The notes: generated by a model not told the origin, from the sequence alone. Shown: positions 1 to 7,308, numbered from the stretch's first letter. The stretch: DNA of 22,167 nt from Thermoplasmata archaeon (GCA_021792045.1 JAJYVJ010000016.1:1-22167), one strand, 5' to 3'. Translations and numbers: made by a program.

Positions 1-351
1 ATGATCTATATACCTCCTCCAGACGAAGCCAGCAGGCTCAAGATATTCAAGGTCCACACAAAGAACATGCCTTTGGACAAGGATGTTAATCTTTCAGAGC
101 TTGCGAGAAAAACAGAGGGTTACGTTGGTGCAGACATAGAGAATCTTTGCAGAGAAGCGGGAATGGTGGCCTTCAGAAACGATCCTGATGCTACAAAGGT
201 TACCCAGAGTGATTTCCTGACAGCCCTGAAGGCAATAAAACCATCCATTGATCAAGAAGTATTGAAGTTCTATTCGGGCTTCTCTGAATACCTCAATAAG
301 AACGTAATGGAAAAGAAGAAGAGCGTAGAAGAACTGGGATTGTATCAGTAA
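1..351 (+). CDS. AAA+ ATPase, Cdc48/VAT type, C-terminal fragment
   Basis: C-terminal 116 residues of a Cdc48/p97-like unfoldase; the gene begins before the window, so residue 1 here is not a true start. The reading frame is open from base 1. It opens with the conserved segment after the arginine fingers of the D2 domain ([13 protein letters not shown]). The helical lid with the sensor-2 region follows ([17 protein letters not shown], about residues 38-54), and then a Lys/Glu-rich tail ending in LGLYQ. In Thermoplasma the VAT protein is a hexamer that unfolds substrates and can feed the 20S proteasome, whose beta subunit is encoded 7 kb away here. A run of ten T follows the stop by about 20 nt. 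The family is certain. Assignment to VAT rather than a second Cdc48 paralogue is inferred from the tail. Confidence 0.9.
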   Translation: MIYIPPPDEASRLKIFKVHTKNMPLDKDVNLSELARKTEGYVGADIENLCREAGMVAFRNDPDATKVTQSDFLTALKAIKPSIDQEVLKFYSGFSEYLNKNVMEKKKSVEELGLYQ

Positions 352-369
352 GCGTATAAATTCCATCTA

Positions 370-379
370 TTTTTTTTTT
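370..379 (+). terminator. T-run terminator after the AAA ATPase gene
   Basis: Ten consecutive T on the coding strand, 19 nt after the stop codon, with no strong hairpin before them. Archaeal intrinsic termination needs only a U-rich stretch, and aCPSF1 (encoded at 8264 in this window) also acts at U-rich sites. The rest of the 352-535 gap holds nothing else I can name apart from the next promoter. Confidence 0.65.
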
Positions 380-506
380 ATTGAAGATTCTGGATGATTC
401 CTAGATCTTGAAAAGCCATCAGTGAGATTTACTCTAAAATCGTATTTGATTTTGGAATTAACGGAATTCTGTTAGGCTTGACCTTGGTAAAAAGTAGAAG
501 CATAAT

Positions 507-514
507 ATATAAAT
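507..514 (+). promoter_or_regulatory. TATA box of the CsaA-like gene
   Basis: The sequence ATATAAAT is centred about 25 nt before the ATG at 536. This places the transcript start at or within a base or two of the start codon, so the mRNA is probably leaderless. No Shine-Dalgarno motif precedes the ATG, which agrees. Confidence 0.6.
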
Positions 515-535
515 TTGCAAACAAGTTAATGTTGT

Positions 536-877
536 ATGAATGAGGAGAGACATGCAACTTTTGATTCTTTTCTGAGTTTAGATATTCGCGTTGGAATAAT
601 CCGGAAGGCTGAAGTTTTTGAGAAGGCAAAGAAACCGGCATATAAGTTGAGGATCTTTTTTGGAGATGAAATTGGATTCAAAAATTCTTCAGCTCAGATC
701 AGGAACTATTCACTTAACGAACTGGAAGGCAGGAGAGTAATAGCAGTAATCAATTTTCCTCCAAAACAGGTGGCGAATTTCATTTCCGAAGTTCTTGTCC
801 TTGGAGCTGTAACGGACGAAGGGATACAACTGCTAATGGTTTCCGATAGAGCAAAACCAGGTGATAAAGTTGCTTAG
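536..877 (+). CDS. csaA: CsaA-like tRNA-binding OB-fold protein
   Basis: 113 residues that fit the CsaA / EMAP-II-like tRNA-binding domain along their whole length (bacterial CsaA is about 110 residues). Family signatures visible are SLDIRVGIIRKAEVF (about 14-28), KKPAYKLRIFFGDEIG (33-48), SSAQI (51-55) and VINFPPKQVANFISEVLVLGA (about 72-92). The family forms small homodimers with an OB fold that binds tRNA; in Bacillus CsaA has also been described as an export-related chaperone. The archaeal role is not established. The gene stands alone behind its own TATA box, downstream of the AAA ATPase terminator. The start is fixed by the promoter spacing. Family confidence is high; the choice between tRNA binding and chaperone is open. 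Confidence 0.9.
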   Translation: MNEERHATFDSFLSLDIRVGIIRKAEVFEKAKKPAYKLRIFFGDEIGFKNSSAQIRNYSLNELEGRRVIAVINFPPKQVANFISEVLVLGAVTDEGIQLLMVSDRAKPGDKVA

Positions 878-930
878 AGATGATTAGGCATCCGTATTGA
901 TGTAGTTCAATAATTGTCTGACGCAAAAAA

Positions 931-938
931 ATATATTA
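931..938 (+). promoter_or_regulatory. TATA box of the PRC-barrel gene
   Basis: ATATATTA is centred about 26 nt before the ATG at 961, preceded by an A-rich stretch that could serve as BRE. The spacing implies a leaderless transcript. Confidence 0.6.
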
Positions 939-960
939 TAGGATAAGTTACTGTTATAAT

Positions 961-1230
961 ATGGTTACTAAGAAATTTGTCTCTGACACAATTAAAAAAT
1001 CTGTAATGACAAGCGAAGGAACCCTGCTTGGAACCGTCAGCAATTATGTAATGGATACAGAATCTGGAGCTGTTAAGACCCTGTTGGTAAAACCAGTTTC
1101 AGGCTCCAAATACGCAGAGTTTCAGACGGACAAAGAAGGACGCTACATGATCCCGCTTAGGCAGGTAAAATCCTTAAAAGATGTATATGTTGTTGAAACC
1201 AATTTCGTCGCGCCAAAACCTGAAAAATAA
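961..1230 (+). CDS. PRC-barrel domain protein
   Basis: 89-residue single-domain protein. The pattern is typical of archaeal PRC-barrel proteins: a short lead-in, a beta-rich core with EGTLLGTVSNYVMDTESGAVKTLLV (about 19-43), a second half with EGRYMIPLRQVKSLKDVYVVE, and a short Pro/Lys tail. PRC-barrels are small beta barrels found in the photosynthetic reaction centre H subunit and in RimM. Stand-alone archaeal versions are common, conserved and functionally undefined; an RNA-related role has been suggested by the RimM link. The gene ends one base before the stop codon of the convergent aRF1 gene, so the two 3' ends are likely to overlap as transcripts. Fold assignment is good; function unknown. 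Confidence 0.8.
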   Translation: MVTKKFVSDTIKKSVMTSEGTLLGTVSNYVMDTESGAVKTLLVKPVSGSKYAEFQTDKEGRYMIPLRQVKSLKDVYVVETNFVAPKPEK

Positions 1231-1231
1231 A

Positions 1232-2470
1232 TCAATTTAATACTTTTGGAAGGTACCTCAGGATGGCTGCCATCCCACCAAACGCTTTTTGGAGGAGTTT
1301 TCCCTCCTCGCTGTCCTCAGAAATTAATTCTACTTTAGCACCAGATTCTTCAGCAAGCTTGTAAAGGGATGCCACAAGATCATCTTCATGATCGAGATCC
1401 ATTACACTCTTGTCAACATCGCATATCATTTCAGCATCTGGTCCCTCATTTGTTGACTTCATAAGACCGCAGGTCGGGCATTTGAAAAAATATGTTATCT
1501 TGTTTAATCCTTCAGAAAGTAGCAGGAGGTCAACAGCCTTCTGTTGAAGAGCAGATCTTATTGTATTTTCACCATAGACTGCGAGGCCGCCTCCAGGTTT
1601 TCTGATTTCAGAGGTGAATTTATTCATTAGCTGGCGTTCCCTTGCAATCTGCATCTCCTTCATACTGTCTGCAGCCTTCTCCACGAGTTCCCTGAGTCCG
1701 GTCTCGTCCGTGTAACCGATATCGAAAAGATCCTTCGTTTTGTTCTTTATCTCATTTCTCAGATAATCCTTTTCGAAAAAGTATTCTTTTGTTGCTCCGG
1801 GTCCACCAATGAAAACTGCCTTTATGTCTTTGATCATTGGGACGAATGCATTATTTGCAATTTCACCAACTTTCTTGAAGAACTCATGAGCGGCAATCTC
1901 TATCAATCGCTCATATCTTCTCGAGGATTGCCCACCTTGATGATGTTTGCTCGGAACGAGAGACTGTTCGTTTGCAACCATGGATATATATGTGCCATTC
2001 AGGAAACCAACTGTAGCTTCCTTTCGATCTATTACAATTAAGCCATAAATTTCCTTTGTGACCAGCTGCGACAGCAGCGGCTCCAGGTGAAAATTCGAAT
2101 CACACGTATACGAGAATGTTTGTACCGGTTCTGGCGGTTCTATGACCCTGGCATACATCTCAGTTTGATCACCACGGATCGCGATGTGACCCACAAAAAA
2201 TGCAAGTCCATTCTCGGGTGCAAATCTATATGACTTAAGGCGAGACATTATGCTTTCTATAGCAGCAAGAACGTTCTTGCGCGTTGATTTTGACTTTATG
2301 TTTGATGATGTCGAATACTCCTCTCTCAAATACTGTACTACATCTGAAATCTGTTTTCCTGGTGGAATGTACAGAGAAACAAGCTCCGTTCCCCTTCCCT
2401 TCAGCTTTTGAAGCTCCTGAAGTGCTTTACGGAACTCGTATCTCCGTATCTGTGATTCATCGTTGTTCAT
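1232..2470 (-). CDS. prf1: Peptide chain release factor aRF1
   Basis: 412 residues, the usual length for archaeal class-1 release factor, which reads all three stop codons and triggers peptidyl-tRNA hydrolysis on the ribosome. Domain 1 has the stop-codon decoding motifs NIKS (57-60) and YxCxxxF (YTCDSNF, 121-127). Domain 2 has GGQ (179-181) at the tip that enters the peptidyl-transferase centre. The C-terminal domain has a CPTCG zinc-ribbon start (Cys331, Cys334) and Cys350, and binds aRF3/EF1A-like GTPase and ABCE1 in known systems. Nothing is missing. The ATG at 2470 lies 24 nt from the centre of a TATA box at 2491-2498, so the mRNA is probably leaderless. It is divergent from pyrH with only 47 nt between the two start codons. 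Confidence 0.97.
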   Translation of the reverse strand: MNNDESQIRRYEFRKALQELQKLKGRGTELVSLYIPPGKQISDVVQYLREEYSTSSNIKSKSTRKNVLAAIESIMSRLKSYRFAPENGLAFFVGHIAIRGDQTEMYARVIEPPEPVQTFSYTCDSNFHLEPLLSQLVTKEIYGLIVIDRKEATVGFLNGTYISMVANEQSLVPSKHHQGGQSSRRYERLIEIAAHEFFKKVGEIANNAFVPMIKDIKAVFIGGPGATKEYFFEKDYLRNEIKNKTKDLFDIGYTDETGLRELVEKAADSMKEMQIARERQLMNKFTSEIRKPGGGLAVYGENTIRSALQQKAVDLLLLSEGLNKITYFFKCPTCGLMKSTNEGPDAEMICDVDKSVMDLDHEDDLVASLYKLAEESGAKVELISEDSEEGKLLQKAFGGMAAILRYLPKVLN

Positions 2471-2490
2471 CCCTGAGAAAATTTATAATC

Positions 2491-2498
2491 GTATATAA
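2491..2498. promoter_or_regulatory. Shared, centrally placed TATA box between prf1 and pyrH
   Basis: GTATATAA contains the palindrome TATATA at 2492-2497, centre 2494.5. The A of the prf1 ATG (2470, minus) is 24.5 nt to the left. The A of the pyrH ATG (2518, plus) is 23.5 nt to the right. One TBP site could therefore give leaderless transcripts in both directions. A second plus-strand candidate, TTTATAAT at 2482-2489, would start pyrH near 2510. Confidence 0.55.
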
Positions 2499-2517
2499 CC
2501 TTAATTGGAGGAAAAGA

Positions 2518-3195
2518 ATGAAAACTATAGTTATCTCACTAGGCGGTTCGATAGTTGCTTCCGACGGACTGAACACGGATTTCATGGGTAAGCTGGCGAA
2601 ATCACTGGAAAAAATGGATAGGAAGATAAAATTTGGTATCGTTGTCGGCGGAGGGAGCGTTGCAAGATCGTATATTTCGGCACTGAGAAAATATGGCGTA
2701 AACGATAACATCCTCGATGAGATTGGAATAAATGCAACAAGGATGAATGCCCTTGCTCTCGCTTCATTCTTTGAAGACGCAAATTCAAGGATACCTACAA
2801 CAGTGAATGATGCCGTTGAGATGTCCAAGATCTATAGATTCACCATCATGGGTGGCACGGAGCCTGGTCATACTACCGATACTGTATCAGCCCTGCTCGC
2901 TGAGAGAATCAACTCAGGTATCCTGATAAATGCGACCTCTGTGGACGGGGTCTATACCTCCGATCCAAGAAAGGAAAAGAAAGCAAAGAAGATTGATGCA
3001 CTTGGATATGATGAATCCCTTGTGCTTTCTATGAAAGGCCTTTCCGGTGCAGGATCGAATGTCTTCATGGATCCGACGGCCCTTAATATTGCGAAGAGGT
3101 CAAAAATAAAGATATTTGTGATAAACGGGCTCGATATAGGTGAATACAAAAATGTAATTGAGAAAGGTGAAACGACCGGTTCCGTGATTCGTTGA
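2518..3195 (+). CDS. pyrH: UMP kinase, archaeal type
   Basis: 225 residues, matching archaeal PyrH of the amino-acid-kinase fold; it phosphorylates UMP to UDP with ATP. Visible motifs are LGGSI (8-12) for phosphate binding, VVGGGSVAR (42-50), [10 protein letters not shown] (70-79), [12 protein letters not shown] (112-123) contacting UMP, and the nucleotide-binding [13 protein letters not shown] (138-150). The reading frame is open much further upstream, to 2284, but that part is antisense to prf1 and lacks homology. The ATG at 2518 is chosen because the kinase fold starts with [17 protein letters not shown] sequence at 2507-2511 has good spacing, although a leaderless transcript would start after it. 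It supplies the pyrimidine pathway together with pyrB at the other end of the window. Confidence 0.95.
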   Translation: MKTIVISLGGSIVASDGLNTDFMGKLAKSLEKMDRKIKFGIVVGGGSVARSYISALRKYGVNDNILDEIGINATRMNALALASFFEDANSRIPTTVNDAVEMSKIYRFTIMGGTEPGHTTDTVSALLAERINSGILINATSVDGVYTSDPRKEKKAKKIDALGYDESLVLSMKGLSGAGSNVFMDPTALNIAKRSKIKIFVINGLDIGEYKNVIEKGETTGSVIR

Positions 3196-3203
3196 AAAAA
3201 AAA
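3195..3203 (-). terminator. T-run terminator of the radical-SAM-like gene
   Basis: Nine A on the plus strand give nine U in the minus-strand transcript, six bases beyond the stop codon of the gene at 3209-4342. The run begins on the last base of the pyrH stop codon, so the two convergent genes share almost no spacer. Confidence 0.6.
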
Positions 3204-3208
3204 CGACG

Positions 3209-4342
3209 TTAGTGCTGAGGTATTCTGAGATCCCAATCTATTATTTTCGTTTTGAGTTCACTCCCGTTAACATCTGCGAAGGAACTTAAAATATTATTTC
3301 GAAGATCCTGCATTTGCAATAATATCTGCTCCATGCTCATGGTCCCGAGATTCTCAGTCTCAAGCATCTTATAGTAAGTCTGGTCGCTCTCCTGGATCAC
3401 TGGGCAAATGAAAATCTGGTCATTAAGGCCAAGCGGAAGTTGTGAGATAAGATTAGCTGTGGAGGCAACGTGATCCCTGCTTAACTTTAATCCGCCGGTG
3501 CCTGCCATTATGACAATAGAGACTGGTATCTCATGATCCTTGATGTTGGATATGTCATTCATGGCTTCTGTTATGTTTATGTTTCTGTTGAGCAACCTAA
3601 TCACTTTGTAGCTACCAGACTCAACATAAACATACATTCTGGAAAGTCCGTGTTCTTTCAGGTCACGATAACTTATCATGTTCCTTTTCTTCGGAGTTGA
3701 ATAAATATCAAATGAACTTGCAACTGGCAGACCCAGCTCAGATCGGATAAGATCCATTATGCTGATAAGTTCCTTTTGATCGATATCTATTGCCCTTGCA
3801 TCCCCAAGATACACAGACTTCCTGGAGGGCAAGGAGTCCCCAAAGTACGATTTTACAAGTTCGAGTTCTTTGGAAAATTCATCGACTGAACGGATATTAT
3901 GCGTTATGCTCTTGTATTCTCCAAAAACGTTGCAATAGTTCCATTCCGAACCGGTGGAAACAGAGAGGTATATTGGGTTAGAAAGCATTGGCGGGAAAAT
4001 TGAGTTTTCTCCGTAGAGCTCCGTATATTTTTTCGCATCTTCTTTAAGAAAGTTAGAAAATTTATCTTCAGAGTCCAGACCTAAAGACTTCAGGCGACTT
4101 TTGCTATTGGATTCGAGCGCTTCATAAAATTTTGAGTTAATTTTAAAAATTTCCTCTGCTTCTGGAATTTTATTAACAAGATTTCTGGCAACGTTGAGTT
4201 CATACCAGACATTGTCAAAAGAACGGAGAAATAATGAATTTCCAGTATCCAAGGAGAATGGCCTACAGAGGAAGTCAGTCTCGATCTTTCCAAAAGCATC
4301 AGAATCTATCTTAATGATTCCATTCTCTTCAGCAGTCTCCAT
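3209..4342 (-). CDS. Degenerate radical-SAM-like protein lacking the [4Fe-4S] cysteines
   Basis: 377 residues. Residues about 118-320 follow the radical SAM barrel of the B12-independent 'oxidoreductase' type. PPMLSNPIYLSVSTG is the lead into strand 1, SVYLGDARAIDI (176-187) replaces the usual VFLGDGDAL, and MYVYVESGSYKVIRLLN (236-252) is the LYIGLESGSDEVL segment. IVIMAGTGGLKLSRDH (276-291) is the ILGLGGKE segment. The cluster motif, normally TGC-x4-C-x2-C in this group, reads TGSEWNYCNVFGEY. The first Cys is Ser132, the second is Cys137, and the third is Phe140. The only other cysteines are Cys26 and Cys313. A classical SAM-cleaving cluster therefore cannot form. The frame is intact and a TATA box (4363-4371) sits 25 nt upstream, so it does not look like a decaying pseudogene. 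The N-terminal 115 residues are unrecognised. Function unknown; the alignment is from memory of the family. Confidence 0.7.
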   Translation of the reverse strand: METAEENGIIKIDSDAFGKIETDFLCRPFSLDTGNSLFLRSFDNVWYELNVARNLVNKIPEAEEIFKINSKFYEALESNSKSRLKSLGLDSEDKFSNFLKEDAKKYTELYGENSIFPPMLSNPIYLSVSTGSEWNYCNVFGEYKSITHNIRSVDEFSKELELVKSYFGDSLPSRKSVYLGDARAIDIDQKELISIMDLIRSELGLPVASSFDIYSTPKKRNMISYRDLKEHGLSRMYVYVESGSYKVIRLLNRNINITEAMNDISNIKDHEIPVSIVIMAGTGGLKLSRDHVASTANLISQLPLGLNDQIFICPVIQESDQTYYKMLETENLGTMSMEQILLQMQDLRNNILSSFADVNGSELKTKIIDWDLRIPQH

Positions 4343-4362
4343 GATCCTTGATTGTTATGAAA

Positions 4363-4371
4363 CCTTAAAAT
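4363..4371 (-). promoter_or_regulatory. TATA box of the radical-SAM-like gene
   Basis: On the minus strand this reads ATTTTAAGG, centred 25 nt before the ATG at 4342. This is the leaderless spacing seen for many genes here and suggests the gene is expressed separately from the ABC operon upstream. Confidence 0.5.
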
Positions 4372-4479
4372 CTTGTGCTTCCGATCGTTGTAACTATTCT
4401 CGTAAAAATTATCCTTTCCAAAATGGGCTAAGAGCGGGACCTGTGCAATGCAAATACAGGATCCACTATTGTAAAATTT

Positions 4480-4498
4480 GTAAAAAATATTATTTTTG
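4480..4498 (-). terminator. T-rich terminator of the ABC exporter operon
   Basis: Downstream of the permease stop (4506) the minus-strand transcript would carry U-runs, including six U from 4487-4482, within an AT-only stretch able to form a weak AAAAAT/ATTTTT hairpin. Archaeal termination needs only the U-run. The remaining gap to 4343 holds only the promoter of the next gene. Confidence 0.45.
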
Positions 4499-4505
4499 TG
4501 TCTCT

Positions 4506-5312
4506 CTAATCCCTTATCTCTTTCTCAGCCAGAAAAGCCGTGAGTAAGATAAGCGCAACTGCCAAAATAGCCAGGCCCCCTAGCCATTGCCCAACCTGAG
4601 TCCACTGCGACGCAGTCATCGTTGTTCCGTTTATTATGACCATCCTCATAGCTTCCGCGGACCACGAAACAGGATTATATTTCGCTATATTAGAAAGCCA
4701 GCTTGCCATCATTCCGGGTGCAAACATAGCATAACTTACAAACAACAGGGGAAGGTTGACCAGATTGACTATGCCAAAGATTGAGTTCATGTTTGTCATC
4801 CTAATTGCGATCACACTGAATATTGAAGAGAAAATGAACGAGATCATTACAATGGCAGCAACAATTACGAGACCATCAAGAACTGTGAAACCATGGATAA
4901 ATTTCAAGCCGTTTGGAATCAAAAGCGCTGCCACGATCAGTATGAGCGCCTGTGGCAGGATTCGCAATGTCGATGACAGAATCTTTGATAGTACTATTGA
5001 ACTCCTTCTGATGGGCGACGATAAAAAGCGCCCCATTGGGCCAAGACGTCGATCGAATATTATGTTTGTTCCTGCAAACATGGCGGTAAAAAGTCCTGTA
5101 ATTGTAAGGACGCCCCCAACAATATACGTTATATAATTTGGGGCACCACCCAGTATCAAATCGCTGGCATCAGGAAAGAACTTCGTAATATCAAATGCAC
5201 TGCCAAACAGAGCTATCCAGAAAAATGGCTGCAATAGGCCAGTTATAAAGAACACTGGATTTCTATACCACTTCTTGAGTTCCCTAACTGTCAGTGGGCC
5301 AAGACCGCTCAT
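4506..5312 (-). CDS. ABC-2 type exporter permease (DrrB family)
   Basis: 268 residues with about six hydrophobic segments, near 20-40, 60-85, 110-135, 145-170, 175-200 and 240-262. The N-terminus is short and polar (TVRELKKWYRNP), as in daunorubicin-type ABC-2 permeases. The loop motif IIFDRRLGPMGRFLSSPIRRSSIVLSK (about 84-110) is the family's hallmark amphipathic region that couples to the ATPase. Substrate cannot be told from sequence; the family exports drugs, lipids or polysaccharides. Its start codon overlaps the stop codon of the ATPase gene by four bases (ATGA), so translation is coupled and the two proteins should form one transporter. Regulation is probably through the PadR protein that heads the operon. 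Confidence 0.9.
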   Translation of the reverse strand: MSGLGPLTVRELKKWYRNPVFFITGLLQPFFWIALFGSAFDITKFFPDASDLILGGAPNYITYIVGGVLTITGLFTAMFAGTNIIFDRRLGPMGRFLSSPIRRSSIVLSKILSSTLRILPQALILIVAALLIPNGLKFIHGFTVLDGLVIVAAIVMISFIFSSIFSVIAIRMTNMNSIFGIVNLVNLPLLFVSYAMFAPGMMASWLSNIAKYNPVSWSAEAMRMVIINGTTMTASQWTQVGQWLGGLAILAVALILLTAFLAEKEIRD

Positions 5313-6301
5313 TTTCTCACTCTCCGTAGATTCATCATCATCTTTCTGGCATCCACCGGTTCTTCCTGCCTAATGTCCTTTCCGGTATATTCCAGAAACA
5401 CCTCGTCCAAGGATGGTTTTTGAACGGTCAGCTTACTCGTGGACAACTTTTTCTTGCCTATGAAATTTATTATTTCCGGTAAGGACTCGTCAGAGTTAGC
5501 AACCTTTATTCTAACGGTATTGGGGCCAGCTTCCTTTATCTCTATTGCACCATTCATCGTCTTCATTGTCTCTGCTTCCTTTTGATTCTTAAGTGTTATT
5601 GTTACGATATCCCCCTGGAGAGAGGATTTAAGTTCACTTGGTGAGCCTGTTACCAAAACTTTGCCATGATCGATGATCGAGACACGATCAGAGAGCGCAT
5701 CTATCTCTTCAAGATAATGAGAAGTAAGAATTATTGTAACATCAAGCTTCTTCTGAATATCACGCACATAATTCCACATCTGCGTTCTCGTCTGCACATC
5801 GAGGCCAAGAGTGGGTTCATCAAGAAAGAGAATCTTTGGATCATTTACAAGGCCAACAATGAGTTCCAGCCGCTTCCTCATGCCCCCGGAGTATCCACGT
5901 ACGTACCTATCAGCCGCATCCTCCATATCCACGAGCTTGAGAAGGTGCGTTATTCGTTCGTCTGCAGTGGCTCTCGGAACGTCATAGAACTGGGACACCA
6001 TTGTGAGGTTTTCTCTCCCCGTGAGATCTTCGTCCGTTGTAAGATCCTGAGGGACCACGCCAATAGACTTCCTTACTTCCAATGACTGCTTGTTTATATC
6101 GTATCCTGCAACTATTGCAGTTCCTGAAGTAGGCGATATTCTTGTTGTGAGCATGTTTATGGTCGTCGTCTTGCCAGCACCATTGGGGCCCAGGAGACCA
6201 TATATTTCACTCTCTTCTATACTAATATTAAGATCAGATACTGCTTTTATTTTCCCGAGGTACACCTTTGACAGGTGCTCTGTCTTTATTATTGTTGCCA
6301 T
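5309..6301 (-). CDS. ABC exporter ATP-binding protein (DrrA/CcmA family)
   Basis: 330 residues. The N-terminal nucleotide-binding domain is complete: Walker A GPNGAGKTT (38-46), Q-loop Gln85, signature YSGGM (137-141), Walker B ILFLDEP (157-163) with the catalytic Glu, D-loop, and H-loop His195. A C-terminal extension of about 100 residues ends in the DrrA-type QKPSLDEVFLEYTGKDIR motif, followed by a basic tail. It should sit on the cytoplasmic face of the membrane as a dimer with two copies of the permease encoded next. It begins 11 nt after the PadR stop codon, so it is the second gene of a three-gene operon. Drug or toxic-lipid efflux is likely but not shown. Confidence 0.95.
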   Translation of the reverse strand: MATIIKTEHLSKVYLGKIKAVSDLNISIEESEIYGLLGPNGAGKTTTINMLTTRISPTSGTAIVAGYDINKQSLEVRKSIGVVPQDLTTDEDLTGRENLTMVSQFYDVPRATADERITHLLKLVDMEDAADRYVRGYSGGMRKRLELIVGLVNDPKILFLDEPTLGLDVQTRTQMWNYVRDIQKKLDVTIILTSHYLEEIDALSDRVSIIDHGKVLVTGSPSELKSSLQGDIVTITLKNQKEAETMKTMNGAIEIKEAGPNTVRIKVANSDESLPEIINFIGKKKLSTSKLTVQKPSLDEVFLEYTGKDIRQEEPVDARKMMMNLRRVRK

Positions 6302-6312
6302 ACAACCATTCC

Positions 6313-6786
6313 CTATAATTTTTTGAGTCGATCCTCGACTTCCCTCAATCTTTTTCGATGTTCCTCAGAAAGCTTGTCCTTCTCGTCTTCGAGGTAATCA
6401 ACGTAACCCTCAAGATTTGCCAAGATATCGTCAAGAGAGAGATCAGAATCTTCCCTTGAATAGCCGGTTTTGAATCTCAGACCTATTTCTTCCAATCCAG
6501 AATCAGTTATCTCGTATTTTGAATCGGGTTTACGAATGACAAATCCATCCGCCTCCAACTGATGAAGTAACGGGTATATGGTTCCTGGACTCGGCTTCCA
6601 CCAGCCCATTGATTGTTTAGCCATGGCCTCAATAATTTCTGAGCCGCGTAATGAACGTTCTGAAAGTAGCCACAAAACCCATTTTTTTAACCCGCCCTGT
6701 CGCCTGGAAGAATAAATGGAACTCCATGCGTGGGGACCGAAAAAATCTCCACCCAATCTTTCACCACGATCCGATTCTTTTGACAT
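6313..6786 (-). CDS. PadR-family transcriptional repressor
   Basis: 157 residues. The winged-helix domain spans about 30-105: LKKWVLWLLSERSLRGSEIIEAM, then the family hallmark PSPGTIYPLLHQLEADGFV, then the wing and SKYEITDSGLEEI. The C-terminal part (about 120-157) is charged and predicted coiled coil (EGYVDYLEDEKDKLSEEHRKRLREVEDRLKKL), the usual PadR dimerisation helix. The N-terminal 28 residues are polar with a Gly/Phe-containing linker. PadR proteins usually repress adjacent transporter genes and release DNA on binding a hydrophobic ligand. A strong inverted repeat lies one base upstream of its start codon, over the predicted transcription start, which points to autoregulation of the whole PadR-ATPase-permease operon. 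Confidence 0.93.
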   Translation of the reverse strand: MSKESDRGERLGGDFFGPHAWSSIYSSRRQGGLKKWVLWLLSERSLRGSEIIEAMAKQSMGWWKPSPGTIYPLLHQLEADGFVIRKPDSKYEITDSGLEEIGLRFKTGYSREDSDLSLDDILANLEGYVDYLEDEKDKLSEEHRKRLREVEDRLKKL

Positions 6787-6787
6787 T

Positions 6788-6806
6788 CGATATCAAATCG
6801 ATATCG
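6788..6806. promoter_or_regulatory. Candidate PadR operator (7-bp inverted repeat)
   Basis: Perfect inverted repeat CGATATC (6788-6794), 5-base spacer, GATATCG (6800-6806). It lies between the TATA box at 6819-6827 and the ATG at 6786, covering the expected start of transcription (about 6798). A dimeric winged-helix protein bound here would block initiation. The repeat itself is seen; which protein binds it is inferred from position. Confidence 0.65.
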
Positions 6807-6818
6807 GTTTCGAGTATT

Positions 6819-6827
6819 AATATATAA
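6819..6827 (-). promoter_or_regulatory. TATA box of the PadR-ABC operon
   Basis: The minus strand reads TTATATATT, centred 36-37 nt before the ATG at 6786. Transcription would start near 6798, giving a leader of about 12 nt that runs through the operator palindrome. Confidence 0.55.
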
Positions 6828-6836
6828 CCTCTGAAC

Positions 6837-6865
6837 CTAAAAAATAAAAAACAAAAGTAAAAAAA
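6837..6865 (-). terminator. U-rich terminator of the CBS-domain gene
   Basis: The minus-strand transcript just after the CBS stop codon carries several U-runs (six or seven U each, spaced by single other bases). It ends about ten bases before the TATA box of the PadR operon, so the tandem genes are separated by a terminator, not co-transcribed. Confidence 0.65.
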
Positions 6866-6866
6866 C

Positions 6867-7289
6867 TCAGAAAACACCAAATCTGGCTATTACATCTGAA
6901 AGATTATCCATATAGTCTCTGAATATTCTCAATATGTCTCTTGAAGTAATTACCCCTACCAATTTTCCATTCTCAACGACTGGTAGTCTCCTGATGCCTT
7001 CCTTGTTCATAATTTCTGTAACCTGATCTGTTGGAGTGTTAGGTGAAACTGATTTTATCGGAGCGTTCATCAAATCGCTCAGTTTCACGTTCCGTGGATC
7101 AAGATCTTTTGCCACAACCTTATTTACGTAATCCCACTCCGTAACCATGCCGTATGGCTTTCCATCCTTTTCGACTATTATAAAACCAGTGTGATCGTTG
7201 CTCATTATTTTAGCTGCTTCTCTAGCGTTCAGGTTACCGTCAAACATGTTCGTGTATTTTTTCATAATATCCTTCGCATAAAGAACCAT
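6867..7289 (-). CDS. Two-CBS-domain protein
   Basis: 140 residues made of a short lead (MVLYAKDIMKKY) and two CBS motifs, about 18-67 (AREAAKIMSNDHTGFIIVEKDGKPYGMVTEWDYV) and 80-130 (SVSPNTPTDQVTEIMNKEGIRRLPVVENGKLVGVITSRDIL). Two CBS repeats form one Bateman module, which in known cases binds adenine nucleotides such as AMP, ATP or SAM and senses energy state. No effector domain is attached, so its partner is unknown. A longer frame starting with TTG at 7304 exists. I prefer the ATG at 7289 because a TATA box (7309-7316) is centred 24 nt away, and the protein then starts just before the conserved KDIM. Confidence 0.9.
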   Translation of the reverse strand: MVLYAKDIMKKYTNMFDGNLNAREAAKIMSNDHTGFIIVEKDGKPYGMVTEWDYVNKVVAKDLDPRNVKLSDLMNAPIKSVSPNTPTDQVTEIMNKEGIRRLPVVENGKLVGVITSRDILRIFRDYMDNLSDVIARFGVF

Positions 7290-7308
7290 ATTATAGTATA
7301 GCAAGGAA

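Noticed and set aside
2284..2517. Upstream open extension of the pyrH frame
   Set aside because: It runs antisense through the 5' end of prf1, lacks any kinase sequence, and the kinase fold starts at the ATG at 2518, with matching TATA spacing.
3923..3949. Sequencing error as the cause of the missing radical SAM cysteines
   Set aside because: Two separate codon changes (Cys to Ser, Cys to Phe) without any frame disruption are needed, so an error is unlikely, though read data would settle it.
6867..7304. TTG at 7304 as start of the CBS-domain protein
   Set aside because: A TATA element lies 24 nt from the ATG at 7289 and would overlap the region just before the TTG; the extra five residues add nothing conserved.
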